A stretch of 64,000 nt of DNA from Paenibacillus allorhizosphaerae (lineage in GTDB: Bacteria; Bacillota; Bacilli; Paenibacillales; NBRC-103111), in NCBI RefSeq assembly GCF_910594985.1, contig NZ_CAJVCE010000010.1:124001-188000 (forward strand). Reading direction: 5' to 3'. A model generated the notes under the pieces. That model had not been told where the DNA came from, ran no database searches, and saw nothing but the letters and a program-made list of their open reading frames with translations. The position numbers were made by a program, and so were the translations under genes. Shown here in pieces: positions 35,068 through 44,435 of the stretch. Each line of letters opens with the position of its first letter. Position 1 is the first letter of the stretch.

Positions 35068-35418
35068 CCTGTTCCCACCCTTCCTGCATTATGATTCCAT
35101 CTTCGGGCCCATTTCAGTCCATTCCACGACACAACTACGCAGGCCGTTATTGTCGCAGCAAAAACCCCGACACAACCGCTGCCGATTTGGAATTGAATGA
35201 TCGACGTACCATTTTTTAAATATTCCTTGACAGGAATATTCCTTTAAGGATATACTCCAATCATAGATATAAAACGTTTCCGCTTAGAGCGTAAAACAAG
35301 CAAAAAAACGTTCCATCTAACAAGCAGCAGGAACGACGTCAAAAGGAAGCGAGTCCGGCATATGCTCCAGGCTTGCTGTGAACAATGAATATCAAATCCA
35401 TATGGGAGGAATTGAGTC
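35068..35418 (+). promoter_or_regulatory. 351-base intergenic region with a strong promoter and overlapping dyads
   Basis: No gene is seen here. TTGACA (35227-35232) and TATACT (35251-35256) are separated by 18 bases, a near-consensus sigma-A promoter for the AHSA1 cassette, leaving a leader of about 155 bases. The spacer contains the palindrome AGGAATATTCCT (35232-35243); TATTCC-TTGACA-GGAATA makes a dyad around the -35 box, and ATTCC-N6-GGAT a further one before the -10. A repressor covering the core promoter is likely. The ArsR-type regulator that often accompanies AHSA1 genes is absent. Confidence 0.65.
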
Positions 35419-35901
35419 ATGACGGCAGGAAAAGCGACAAGCAATACGGTCACGGAGGTACAGGATCGGGAGCTCATCATTAAGAGGGTATTTCAATCTC
35501 CACGCGAGGCGGTGTACAACGTTTGGACGAATCCGGATCATTTGCCGCATTGGTGGGGACCCAGGGGGTTCACGCTTTCGGTGAGCGAAATTGATGTTAG
35601 ACCGGGCGGCGTCTGGCGCTACGTGATGCACGGTCCCGACGGTACCGACTATGACAACAAAATCACGTACCGCGAGGTGGAACGGCCCGAACGGCTTGTG
35701 TACTCCCATGGCGACGGCGAAGACGATGAACAATTTCGCGTGACCGTAACGTTCGCGGAACAGGGCCAAACGACCGAACTGACGATGCGGATGCAGTTCA
35801 AGTCGGCAGCGGAGCTGGAGAAAGTCGTCAAGGAATACGGGGCTATTGAAGGAGCCAAACAGACGCTAGATCGCTTGGAAGAACAACTCGCGCGCATTTA
35901 A
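35419..35901 (+). CDS. SRPBCC/AHSA1 domain protein
   Basis: A 160-residue START-like fold protein. Features are the first strand RELIIKRVFQSPREAVYNVWT, the NPDHLPHWWGPRGF signature and the YREVERPERLVYSHG segment. Aha1-like proteins bind hydrophobic ligands in a deep cavity. GGGAGGAATTGAGTC precedes the ATG. First gene of a three-gene cassette with a DoxX-like membrane protein and a second AHSA1 paralogue (the two share the WWGP-F core and overall layout). Confidence 0.85.
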   Translation: MTAGKATSNTVTEVQDRELIIKRVFQSPREAVYNVWTNPDHLPHWWGPRGFTLSVSEIDVRPGGVWRYVMHGPDGTDYDNKITYREVERPERLVYSHGDGEDDEQFRVTVTFAEQGQTTELTMRMQFKSAAELEKVVKEYGAIEGAKQTLDRLEEQLARI

Positions 35902-35942
35902 GAAATTACGGAAGATCAAACTATTTAGGAGGATGATGTGTC

Positions 35943-36374
35943 ATGAGAAAAATAAACATTTTGTATTGGGTTTTCACGGCGCCCTTCGCGGCGTTCATGT
36001 TTCTGGGAGCGATCCCGAATCTGATGTCCGCCCCGGACTCCACTGCTATATTCGACCATTTGGGGTATCCCGCTTACTTGCTGCCTTTTCTCGGGGTGGC
36101 CAAAATTTTAGGTTCCTTGGCGATCGTTGTCCCCGGGTTTCCGAGATTGAAGGAATGGGCTTACGCCGGCTTGGTATTCGATTTGACGGGTGCGATGTAT
36201 TCCGTCATTTCGGTTGGCGACCCGGCCAGCAGCTGGATATTTTTCGTACTCTTTTACTTTTTTGCTGCCGGCTCCTATATGTTTTATCACAGAAAACGCA
36301 AAGGAGTTTCATCCGGCAATGCCGAATTCATGGGTAACTCAACCGTACCGTCCATTGGAAAAACCGTAAATTAG
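35943..36374 (+). CDS. DoxX-like family membrane protein
   Basis: A 143-residue protein with four predicted helices (WVFTAPFAAFMFLGAIPNL, YLLPFLGVAKILGSLAIVVPG, WAYAGLVFDLTGAMYSVIS and WIFFVLFYFFAAGSYMFY). DoxX/DoxD-like proteins are small membrane proteins of uncertain role, sometimes in redox or thiosulfate metabolism. AGGAGGATGATGTGTC precedes the ATG. It lies 41 bases after the first AHSA1 gene and 12 bases before the second, so one transcript is likely. Confidence 0.85.
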   Translation: MRKINILYWVFTAPFAAFMFLGAIPNLMSAPDSTAIFDHLGYPAYLLPFLGVAKILGSLAIVVPGFPRLKEWAYAGLVFDLTGAMYSVISVGDPASSWIFFVLFYFFAAGSYMFYHRKRKGVSSGNAEFMGNSTVPSIGKTVN

Positions 36375-36386
36375 GAGGAATGAATC

Positions 36387-36902
36387 ATGTCCGAAAACAA
36401 AGCAGCAGCCAGCGCAGCAAACGAATTGGTGATTACCCGCACGTTCGATGCGCCTCGCGATCTCGTTTTTCAAGTTTGGACGGACGAAAAGCACTTGAAG
36501 CATTGGTGGGGCCCGACAGGCTTTACGTTTACTTCCGCCAAGCTGGATCTTCGTCCTGGCGGCATCTTTCACTACAGTATGGTTTCTCCGGAAGGGGATG
36601 TATTGTGGGGCAAATTCACGTTTTATGAAATCGAAGCGCCGGAGAAGCTTGTGTTCGCCAACAGCTTCTCCGATCCGGAGGGCAACACGGTAAGACCTCC
36701 CTTTAGCGAGTCTTTTCCGCTCGAAGTGATGAATTCATTCACGTTCGCGGAGCAGGACGGCAGAACGATCATAACGATGCGGGGACGTCCTTACAACGCA
36801 ACGGAGGAAGAAGTCCGATTCTTCGGTTCGATGCACGAGTCCATGCATCTAGGATTTGGCGGAACGTTCGACCAACTCGACGCGTACCTGGCCAGTCTCT
36901 AG
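36387..36902 (+). CDS. SRPBCC/AHSA1 domain protein (second copy)
   Basis: A 171-residue START-like protein similar in layout to the 35419 gene: VITRTFDAPRDLVFQVWTDEKHLKHWWGPTGF start, then PGGIFHYSMVSPEGDVLWG, and a C-terminal MHLGFGGTFDQLDAYL helix. Such pairs are thought to have arisen by duplication. AGGAGGAATGAATC precedes the ATG. Third and last gene of the cassette; no terminator of good quality was seen between it and the convergent Nudix gene. Confidence 0.85.
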   Translation: MSENKAAASAANELVITRTFDAPRDLVFQVWTDEKHLKHWWGPTGFTFTSAKLDLRPGGIFHYSMVSPEGDVLWGKFTFYEIEAPEKLVFANSFSDPEGNTVRPPFSESFPLEVMNSFTFAEQDGRTIITMRGRPYNATEEEVRFFGSMHESMHLGFGGTFDQLDAYLASL

Positions 36903-37014
36903 CAGCGAGCAGCCGTTAACGGAATCCCCTTGTCCTATACGTCGCGGCCAATTATCCGAAACCACACCGGTTATCGATGGTTTGCTGCGGCGCCCGGCGA
37001 AGGGGATTTTGCTT

Positions 37015-37470
37015 TTACCATCGCTCGGCACGAAACTGGTTGGCAGCGTACTCCCCAATGCGTCTGCGGGTGGCCGGCGACGTGTCTTCGGGCAAATCGT
37101 CCAACGCAAAAAAACGCAGCTCCGCAATCTCCGCATCCGTCTTGGCACGGGCGATCGCGGAAAATTCAGTAATTTCGAATAGGGCGATATGATCGATCTT
37201 CCCTTCATTCCGGCTGAAATAAAGCTGAAGCAGCTTCGGACGAACCGCTTCCAATCCGCATTCCTCCGCCACTTCGCGAATGATCGCTTGTTGAAAGCTC
37301 TCCCCTCGCTTGACCCCGCCGCCCGGCAAGTACCAGCCCTCCACGTACGTCTGACGAATCAACAAAATATTGCCGTCTTGCCTAATGATCGCTCGGGAGC
37401 CCATTGTAACCGGACGCCTTATTTTCCAATACATGCGAGCTAACCGGTACAACCACTTTTGCAGTGCCAT
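37015..37470 (-). CDS. Nudix hydrolase
   Basis: A 151-residue Nudix protein: box GGGVKRGESFQQAIIREV then AEECGLEA (G-x5-E-x7-R-E-x2-E-E-x-G). GGAGGTGCTCGG precedes the ATG. It begins with a helical, basic N-terminus (about 1-22) before the fold. The third Nudix gene in 33 kb; the three are not close relatives, judging from the sequences around the box. Convergent with the AHSA1 cassette. Confidence 0.85.
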   Translation of the reverse strand: MALQKWLYRLARMYWKIRRPVTMGSRAIIRQDGNILLIRQTYVEGWYLPGGGVKRGESFQQAIIREVAEECGLEAVRPKLLQLYFSRNEGKIDHIALFEITEFSAIARAKTDAEIAELRFFALDDLPEDTSPATRRRIGEYAANQFRAERW

Positions 37471-37640
37471 CCGAGCACCTCCACCGCCTTTCCTACCATT
37501 TTACGACAATAGATCATGCAAATAGAGCGGATACGTTAGCGTAGTCCCATGTCCGCCGCTGCGGTTCCACTGGTATAACGATAGGCTCGTGACGCATAGT
37601 CCACAAGGTAATTTTTGGATATATTTATTTTCGATTTGCG

Positions 37641-40316
37641 CTACGAAATCAGCTTCGTCTGCTTCGCCTTCTTGGATACGCGTTCCGTGTAGCCGCTGAG
37701 CGGCTTTTTGAGCGCCAGGGCGACAATGCAGCAGATCGCAATAAAACCGAGCAAAAACAAAATGTCCTTAACGACAACGCCGGGCAGCATGCCGCCGACC
37801 GCCTCGCGCAAAAGTCCGACTGCATACGTAAACGGCACGATCGGGTTCAGCTTTTGAAAAAAAGGCGCCGACGTGCTGACCGGGAACGTACCGCCCGAGC
37901 TTGAAAATTGCAGCACCAGAAAAATAATCGCCAGTCCTTTGCCGATATTGCCGAAAACGGACACGAGCGTATACGTAATCGTCACGAATACCGCGCTGAT
38001 TAAAAAAGCAAACAGCACGAAGCCGATTTTGCTCACGACATACGTCCCGAGAATGAAGAAATCGCCGAGCGAAACGATGAGCGCCTGAAAAAAGCCGATC
38101 GTCAAAAATATGCACATTCTTCCGAAATAGACCTCATGACTTTTATATATGCGTTCCGTGTCCTCCACATCCACTCTCATTAACGATACGAGCAGCATCG
38201 CTCCGACCCACAATGAGAGCGTCGTATAAAAGGGCGACATCGCCGAGCCGTAATTCGGAATCGGGAACTTCTTGATTTCCTTGATCAGCACCGGGTCGGC
38301 CAGAAAGTCGCTTTCCCGCCCGGTATCGCTGCGCAGCCAATCGAGCAGCTCGTCGATGTTGTTCTGTCCCTCCAGCCTTCTGATCTGATCGGCCGCCTTG
38401 TGCACAGCCGCTTCGAAAGCGGGCAAATCGTCTCGTACAAAATCCGCCACCTGATGCACTGCGCCTTCCACATCCGCGAAATGCGTCCGGTACAGGTCAG
38501 AAATTTTGCGCAGTTCCTCCTCCGCGGCCGGCAAATCGATGCGCACGAAATCGGCCGCTTGATGCAGTTTTTGCTCCACGCGAGGCAAATCGTCGCGAAC
38601 GAATGCTGCGGCCGCATTCACCGCCTGCGTCACTTCGTTCATTTTCTGCTGAAGCGAAACGGAAGCGTCGTGTATTCGCGCTCGGATTTGCGGCATCTCG
38701 CCCTGGAGCGCATCCAGTCCCGTTTGGGCAAAACGAATCCCTTGCTGCGCATCTTGCAAGATTGCTTTCATATCCGGAATTTTCGCTTTAACCGTCTGCA
38801 GCACATCGGAGGCGTTTTGCGCGACGGACTGAATCTGATTCAGCGCTTTCTTCATATTCGGCACGATTTCCGTGTCGTAGCGGGAGAGCAAATCGCCGAG
38901 GATCGCGCTCGCTTCCCGGGACAGTGTGTTCAGCCGGTCGATGAGCGCCTTAGCCGGCTGCTCCCCCCGCTCCAGCGCCGCTGCCACCGTCTGCATCGTT
39001 TGCGCCAGCCCCGTCAAATTTGTGCGCACCGCGCCGAGCCGCTCAATGGCATGGTTTAACGGGGCTGCGGGCAAATATGCGTTCAGCCTCGTGAACAAAT
39101 CGATCATCCCGTCCGCGATGCGGGCCGCTCCCGATGCCCGGTCCGCGGCAAACGTGAGTGCGGCGATTACCGGCTTCGGATCGATGTTCGCGTTTTGCAG
39201 CAGCGCCGTTATTTGCTGGACCGCATCCGCTGTCTGCTGCAGCAACATTAAGTTTTGCCGGATGACCGGAATCAGCGCCTCGAATGCGGCGTTATTGTTT
39301 TGCAGAAAGCGGCTCAGCTGATCGGCAAAAGCGCCCCCGTCTGCGGCAATCGCCTCGATCTTCGGGATCATGGCAAGCGCTGTATCAACGATTTCATTCG
39401 CTTTGCGGGTGTCTTCGATGGCCTTGTTCAATGCCGCCTCCACTTGATCGAAATGTTGATCGAGCTCGGTCACGCGGCCGGCCACGCGCTGAATGTCGGG
39501 CAGCTTTTCTTGAAGCAGCAGCACATCCTGCGCCGCTTCATTTATTTTCGGCCAACGCTCCTCGAGCTTCAGCAGCGTTTTGCCCGCTTGGTCGATCTCG
39601 GGAATACGCTGCTCCAGCTCTACGATTTTATCCGCTTTCTCGCGAATCTGCGGCAGCTTTTTCTCCACGTCGAGCGCTTTGCTTCCGATCGCCTCGATAT
39701 CGGGCAAACGCTTCTCCAGCTCCAAAATCCGGCTTTCGATGCGGCGAATCGTCGGCAGCTGCTGTTCGAACTCCATCCCCAGCTCCTTCATACGGGCCAG
39801 CACCGTCTCGCTCACGGTCCGGATCAAATTTTCGCTGATTTGCGCGGTCACGTTGGTTGCGCCTTTTTCCGTAATTTTCGGAGCGACTGCATTCAGCTTT
39901 TCGTTCACGGTGTATATGATTTCCGGCTTCTGCGCATTTCCGCTGACACTGCTGGCGATCTTTTGCGAAAAATCGGCCGGAATGAGCAAACTGGCGTAAT
40001 ATCGGCCGCGCTCGACGCCTTCCAGCGCTTCGTTCTCATCCACGAACGTCCAGCCGAGCTGGTGGTTTTTTTTCAAGCTTTCCACGACTTCATTGCCGAT
40101 ATTGAACGGTTTATTTTGAAACGCCGCCCCTTCGTCAAGACTGGTTACGGCAATTTTAATGCCCGACGTATTGCTGTACGGGTCCCACATCGCGAAGAGA
40201 TTAATCCAGGCGTACACCGACGGCAGCACGGCGAGTGCAATCATGAGCAGAAGTCCGGTAGGCACGCGGGCAATATTGCGCAAATCCGTTATATAAATGC
40301 TGTATACTTTTTTCAT
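37641..40316 (-). CDS. YhgE/Pip-type membrane protein with long tandem helical repeats
   Basis: An 891-residue membrane protein of the YhgE/Pip family. One N-terminal helix (about 22-44) leads to a long extracytoplasmic region (about 45-700), then five C-terminal helices typical of the ABC-2-like membrane part (about 710-880). It contains about seven tandem 17-residue repeats at 187-305, consensus [LIW]PxIxxxxxxxLxLExR, and four 18-residue repeats (38397-38612 in DNA), consensus xADFVRxDLPxxExxxxx. Both suggest a long helical stalk. The family includes the phage infection protein Pip and membrane proteins sometimes linked to type VII-like secretion; the role is not settled. The ATG at 40316 follows CAGGAGCG. 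Confidence 0.85.
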   Translation of the reverse strand: MKKVYSIYITDLRNIARVPTGLLLMIALAVLPSVYAWINLFAMWDPYSNTSGIKIAVTSLDEGAAFQNKPFNIGNEVVESLKKNHQLGWTFVDENEALEGVERGRYYASLLIPADFSQKIASSVSGNAQKPEIIYTVNEKLNAVAPKITEKGATNVTAQISENLIRTVSETVLARMKELGMEFEQQLPTIRRIESRILELEKRLPDIEAIGSKALDVEKKLPQIREKADKIVELEQRIPEIDQAGKTLLKLEERWPKINEAAQDVLLLQEKLPDIQRVAGRVTELDQHFDQVEAALNKAIEDTRKANEIVDTALAMIPKIEAIAADGGAFADQLSRFLQNNNAAFEALIPVIRQNLMLLQQTADAVQQITALLQNANIDPKPVIAALTFAADRASGAARIADGMIDLFTRLNAYLPAAPLNHAIERLGAVRTNLTGLAQTMQTVAAALERGEQPAKALIDRLNTLSREASAILGDLLSRYDTEIVPNMKKALNQIQSVAQNASDVLQTVKAKIPDMKAILQDAQQGIRFAQTGLDALQGEMPQIRARIHDASVSLQQKMNEVTQAVNAAAAFVRDDLPRVEQKLHQAADFVRIDLPAAEEELRKISDLYRTHFADVEGAVHQVADFVRDDLPAFEAAVHKAADQIRRLEGQNNIDELLDWLRSDTGRESDFLADPVLIKEIKKFPIPNYGSAMSPFYTTLSLWVGAMLLVSLMRVDVEDTERIYKSHEVYFGRMCIFLTIGFFQALIVSLGDFFILGTYVVSKIGFVLFAFLISAVFVTITYTLVSVFGNIGKGLAIIFLVLQFSSSGGTFPVSTSAPFFQKLNPIVPFTYAVGLLREAVGGMLPGVVVKDILFLLGFIAICCIVALALKKPLSGYTERVSKKAKQTKLIS

Positions 40317-40484
40317 TCCACACGCTCCTGCATCCGGTCGGCGGCCGGCTAATCTTGTCATTGCATCTTAATTTGTCCTTGTCTATTCTTTCCCATTCTG
40401 TAGGAGGAGACTGACACCGCGGCCGTTTTACGGGTGAGAGCCGGGCCACTTTCCATACGAATTCGGGCGGCCATGATTGCGGTA

Positions 40485-40532
40485 ACAAATAAGCCCGTCT
40501 ACCGTACGCATCGCGCGTTCGGTGACGGGCTC
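40485..40532 (-). terminator. Hairpin after molybdopterin oxidoreductase gene
   Basis: On the minus strand GAGCCCGTC-ACCG pairs with CGGT-A-GACGGGCTT and ends in TTATTTGTT, a modest T tract. It lies about 70 bases beyond the oxidoreductase stop codon. Confidence 0.6.
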
Positions 40533-40604
40533 AAGCTCACATCCATTTCGCCGAGGCCGCTTCTGCAAGCAGCCCCGGCTATGAATTGATTGAATAACTA
40601 CGAT

Positions 40605-42650
40605 TCAATGAAGCTTCTCTACTTGCACCCTGCCTGAGAAAAAGGTGGCTCCTCCGCCCATATCCGCCACCCGTTCCGGCGTCAGCGCGTTAACCAGACT
40701 TTTGCGTCCCGGCGCGTCCGCCCACAGCCCTTGACTCACGACTACGCCGGGCAGCACATCGTCGCCCGCGGCGGCGGTAAGCTCGCACTCGCCCCGGTGG
40801 TTCCATACCCGCACCCGGTCGCCGCTTGCAATGCCGAGCGCTGTGGCGTCCGCCGCGTTCATGTGCAGTCGTAGCGTTTTCTCCATGCGGGCGTGCTTCT
40901 CGTTGTGAGCGAACGTTGAATTCAAGAAATTATGATTCGGCCCGGGGATAAACAGAAACGGAAGATCGCCTTCTTCTTCGGCAAGCGGCGTGTACGTCGG
41001 CAGCGGCGTGTATCCTTTGCGCTCCATCTGCTTCGAATACAGCTCGATCTTCCCGCTAGGCGTCCGCAAGGTGCCGGGGAATAGCGGCTTCACCTTCCCT
41101 TTGAGGAATTGCTTCTCCGCGAGCCGCTCGTAAGTCATCCCTTCGAGCACCGGATTGCCGGGATGATCCAGCGCCTGACGAATCATGTCTTCCTCCGTGT
41201 CCAGGAACGCCTGTTCTTCGAAGCCCATGGCGCGCGCCAGCAGGCGGAACACTTCCACGTTGGACTTGCTTTCGGCGTACGGCTCGATCACCGGCTGCTG
41301 TATGTGTACGTAATGATGCCAGTACGAGCGGTATAAGTCCGTATTTTCGAACGACGAAGTGGCCGGCAGCACGATATCCGCATACTTCGCCGTCTCGGTC
41401 AGGAACAGGTCGTGCACGACCGTAAACAAATCTTCCCGCACCAATCCTTGTCTTACTTTATTCGCGCTCGGCGCGACGACCGCCGGATTGGAATTGTAGA
41501 CGTACAGTGACCGGATCGGGGGCTCCAGCTCCAGCAAAGCGCTGCCGAGCAAATTCATATTGATCCGCCGCGTGCTTTTCTTCATCAAGTTTGGGCGCTG
41601 CAAAGCGGCTACGTTATGCTCCAAGTAAGCGCTGTTCCCTTTGATCGCGCCGCCGCCTTTGTGCAGCCACGCTCCGGTGAGCGCCGGCAGACACGCGATC
41701 GTCCTGACGCACATCCCCCCGTTGTCATGGTGCTGCGGGCCGTTGCCGATCCGGATAAAGGATGGCGAGATCGTGCCGTACATGCGAGCCAGACGGTACA
41801 AATCATCGACAGGCACGCCAGTAATCGCGGAAACCGTATGCGGATCGTATGCGCGGACATGGTCGCGAAGCTCCTCGTAACCGACGGTATATTCGCGAAG
41901 AAACGATTCGTTCGTCAACTGTTCCGCAAACAAGATGTGCATGAGCCCCAGTGCAAGCGCCGTATCCGTGCCCGGCCGCACCGGAATAAACCAGTCCGCC
42001 CATCGTCCGGTCTGATTTTTGTGGACGTCGATGACGACTATCGTCGCCCCGTTTTTGCGCGCCTGCTCCGCGAGCATGACCTGATGCATATTCGTGCTTA
42101 CGGCGTTGATGCCCCACAAGATGAACAGCTTGGCGTGAACGGTTTCTTCCGGGTCGGTTCCATAACTGGCGCCCATCGTATACTTGTAGCCTTCGGTGCC
42201 GGCCGCTTCGCAAATCGTATACATCAGGCGGCTTGCCCCCAGCCGGTGAAAAAACCGCCGGTCCATCCCTTCCGTACCGAGCCGGCCCATGTTGCCGTAA
42301 AAGCTGTAAGGGAGAATCGATTCCGACCCGTCGTCGGCAATCAGCTTCTTCCAGCGGGACGTGATCGTATCGATCGCTTCCTCCCACGTAATCCGCTCGA
42401 ATCGGTCTCCGCCTTTCTCGCCGACCCGCTTCATCGGGTAGCGAAGCCGCTTCGCATCGTAAATTCGCTCGGCCATATGCCTCACTTTGTTGCAGATCGC
42501 CCCTTGCGTAACCGGATGCGCAGGGTCGCCTTCTATTTTTACAATCGTTCCCGCTTCTTTATGAACCAACAACCCGCACTGGTCCGGGCAATCCAGAGAA
42601 CAGACGGCCGGAACAATCCCGGTTTGCCGGTCGATAAACGTATGATTCAT
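40605..42650 (-). CDS. Molybdopterin-dependent oxidoreductase (YoaE-like)
   Basis: A 681-residue DMSO-reductase-family enzyme with an N-terminal 4Fe-4S site at Cys17, Cys21, Cys25 and Cys53 (CSLDCPDQC and GAICNK). It has the MGD-binding segments GINAVSTNMHQVMLAEQA, IDVHKNQTG and VYNSNPAVVAPSA, and a C-terminal molydopterin-binding beta domain (about 570-681; GDRVRVWNHRGECEL). Length matches B. subtilis YoaE (about 680 residues), whose substrate is unknown. No Tat signal, so cytoplasmic. The start ATG at 42650 has GGGGGAAGC upstream; the longer frame to 42728 is not credible. Divergent from an MFS gene; no dedicated Mo-cofactor gene is adjacent. Confidence 0.85.
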   Translation of the reverse strand: MNHTFIDRQTGIVPAVCSLDCPDQCGLLVHKEAGTIVKIEGDPAHPVTQGAICNKVRHMAERIYDAKRLRYPMKRVGEKGGDRFERITWEEAIDTITSRWKKLIADDGSESILPYSFYGNMGRLGTEGMDRRFFHRLGASRLMYTICEAAGTEGYKYTMGASYGTDPEETVHAKLFILWGINAVSTNMHQVMLAEQARKNGATIVVIDVHKNQTGRWADWFIPVRPGTDTALALGLMHILFAEQLTNESFLREYTVGYEELRDHVRAYDPHTVSAITGVPVDDLYRLARMYGTISPSFIRIGNGPQHHDNGGMCVRTIACLPALTGAWLHKGGGAIKGNSAYLEHNVAALQRPNLMKKSTRRINMNLLGSALLELEPPIRSLYVYNSNPAVVAPSANKVRQGLVREDLFTVVHDLFLTETAKYADIVLPATSSFENTDLYRSYWHHYVHIQQPVIEPYAESKSNVEVFRLLARAMGFEEQAFLDTEEDMIRQALDHPGNPVLEGMTYERLAEKQFLKGKVKPLFPGTLRTPSGKIELYSKQMERKGYTPLPTYTPLAEEEGDLPFLFIPGPNHNFLNSTFAHNEKHARMEKTLRLHMNAADATALGIASGDRVRVWNHRGECELTAAAGDDVLPGVVVSQGLWADAPGRKSLVNALTPERVADMGGGATFFSGRVQVEKLH

Positions 42651-42937
42651 GGTGCCGCTTCCCCCTATCCAACACTTCCGACATACCCACATCATAGTGA
42701 AAGGACATAAACAAAACAAGAGTCGCATGCAATATTTTGTTAAAGCCGTAACGGCGCCGCCAGCGCGTGAAGTTGTGTTATACTGGGAGCATCATGCATC
42801 ATGAAGCACGGCTCACCGGATCGATGAAAACGCTGGGACAAAAGAAGCTCGTCTGGGTAGCGGAGGTTTAAATACGCGCTTCGGCGCTTCAATATAGGTA
42901 ATCTTTTTTACTTTTTCAATAAGGAAGTGCAGCTCTG

Positions 42938-44164
42938 GTGGCATACTCGTGGAAACGCAATTTGTTTTTTTTGTGGATCGGCACCTTTTTGGTCAGCATG
43001 GCTTATTCGGTCTCCATTCCGTTCATGTCGATCTACTTGCAGGAAGATTTGGGGGTAACGGATCATCTGGAAGCATGGACGGGGATCATCTTCTCCGCAA
43101 CGTTTCTAGCCAGCTCACTGATCGCGCCTTTCTGGGGATCGATCGCCGACAAATACGGTCGAAAGCCGATGATGCTGCGGGCAGGCATCTGCTTGTCTCT
43201 GGCTTACTTCTTGTACTTCGTTGTGCAAAATCCGTACGAGTTGATCGCGGCCCGAATATTGGAAGGGCTGCTCGCCGGCTATATTCCTTCTGCTATCGCG
43301 CTCGTGGCGACGAATACGCCGGATAAACATGTCGGCTATGCGCTCGGCATCATATCTACAGCCAGTGCCGCGGCGTCCGTTATCGGCCCTCTGCTCGGAG
43401 GGGTGATTAGCCATATGATCGGACCCCGCGATACTTTTTTTGTTGCCGGAAGTATGGTGTTCATCGCTTTTCTGATCGCCTTGTTCTGGGTGAAAGAACC
43501 TTCGTTCAAGAAGTCGGAAGCCAGACGATCATCGGTCATCAGCGACTTGAAAGTGGCTGCTTCCAACCGGATTTTGATGGGCGCGCTGTTCGTCGTTTTC
43601 ATTACGTCCACCGCTACGATGCTGCTCGAACCGCTGCTTACGGTCTATGTGCTGAAGCTGGGCTCCAGCGAATCGTCCGCGTCGCTCAACGCCGGAATCA
43701 TTTTCTCCGCCGTCGGCATCGCCACACTCATCTCGGCGCCGTTCTGGGGCAAATATGGATCCCGGATCGGATATGAAAAGGTGCTGTTCATCGGTCTGCT
43801 TGGCGGAGGGATCGGCAACCTGCTCCAAATCGCGTTCCACAGCTTGGTCGGCTTCGGCTCGCTGCGCTTCGTTTACGGACTATTCTTCGCCGCCGTATTT
43901 CCAGCGCTCAACGCGTTCATTGCGCAGCATACGGATCCCGCGTTCCGCAGCCGCGCATTCGGTCTGAACCAGTCGGCGAATCAGCTCGGATTGTTGGTCG
44001 GCCCTTTGGCCGGAGGCTTTCTGGCGACCCAATTGTCCATTCCGGTCGTGTTCGCCATTACAGGCAGCCTGCTCTTATTCGTGGCGCTGATGCTGAAGAT
44101 GCCCAAATTTTCCATGCGAACGAGCGCTTCCGCCTCCACGGCAAAAGAAACGTCACATTTATAA
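42938..44164 (+). CDS. MFS family multidrug-type transporter
   Basis: A 408-residue protein with 12 predicted helices. The MFS motif A is WGSIADKYGRKPMML (about 65-80), a second A-like motif WGKYGSRIGYEKVLF follows the midpoint, and the motif C-like ALGIISTASAAASVIGPLLGG is in helix 5, which is typical of drug-proton antiporters. The start codon is GTG with AAGGAAGTGCAG upstream. Substrate unknown. Divergent from the molybdoenzyme gene across 287 bases, which contain a possible -10 TTATACT near 42779. Confidence 0.88.
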   Translation: MAYSWKRNLFFLWIGTFLVSMAYSVSIPFMSIYLQEDLGVTDHLEAWTGIIFSATFLASSLIAPFWGSIADKYGRKPMMLRAGICLSLAYFLYFVVQNPYELIAARILEGLLAGYIPSAIALVATNTPDKHVGYALGIISTASAAASVIGPLLGGVISHMIGPRDTFFVAGSMVFIAFLIALFWVKEPSFKKSEARRSSVISDLKVAASNRILMGALFVVFITSTATMLLEPLLTVYVLKLGSSESSASLNAGIIFSAVGIATLISAPFWGKYGSRIGYEKVLFIGLLGGGIGNLLQIAFHSLVGFGSLRFVYGLFFAAVFPALNAFIAQHTDPAFRSRAFGLNQSANQLGLLVGPLAGGFLATQLSIPVVFAITGSLLLFVALMLKMPKFSMRTSASASTAKETSHL

Positions 44165-44182
44165 GATTCACCCTATGCTAAA

Positions 44183-44207
44183 GTCGGCCGCATGGCCGGC
44201 TTTTTTT
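44183..44207 (+). terminator. Terminator after MFS gene
   Basis: GTCGGCC-GCAT-GGCCGGC is a short GC-rich hairpin followed immediately by seven T residues, 18 bases beyond the stop codon. Confidence 0.85.
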
Positions 44208-44368
44208 ATGTAAGTGTTGGATATCGGCATAACATACCGTTCCTTCGGTTGTGGACAACCTTTCCTGTGGATATGTTGACATGATGTAAAGAACATATGC
44301 ACAAACTTTATCGGGAGGCTGTTTATTATGTGGATAAAGTTGTGGATAAATGATAAGGAGCTTTCTTT

Positions 44369-44413
44369 TTGACAAAATTAATTGTTTTAAATATAATTGT
44401 CATAACAACTAAT
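44369..44413 (+). promoter_or_regulatory. Consensus sigma-A promoter with MarR-type operator
   Basis: TTGACA (44369-44374), a 17-base spacer and TATAAT (44392-44397) form a perfect promoter for the marR-MFS pair. ATTAATTGTT (44377-44386) and AACAACTAAT (44404-44413) form an inverted repeat with one mismatch that spans the -10, and TTGTCATAACAA sits at the right arm. MarR proteins bind such AT-rich dyads, so autorepression of this operon is the natural reading. Confidence 0.7.
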
Positions 44414-44435
44414 TGATAGGGGATCGTGATTCACC

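Noticed and set aside
39255-40352. A 365-residue plus-strand frame opposite the YhgE gene
   Set aside because: Antisense shadow caused by the repeats and GC bias of the YhgE gene; no start signal.
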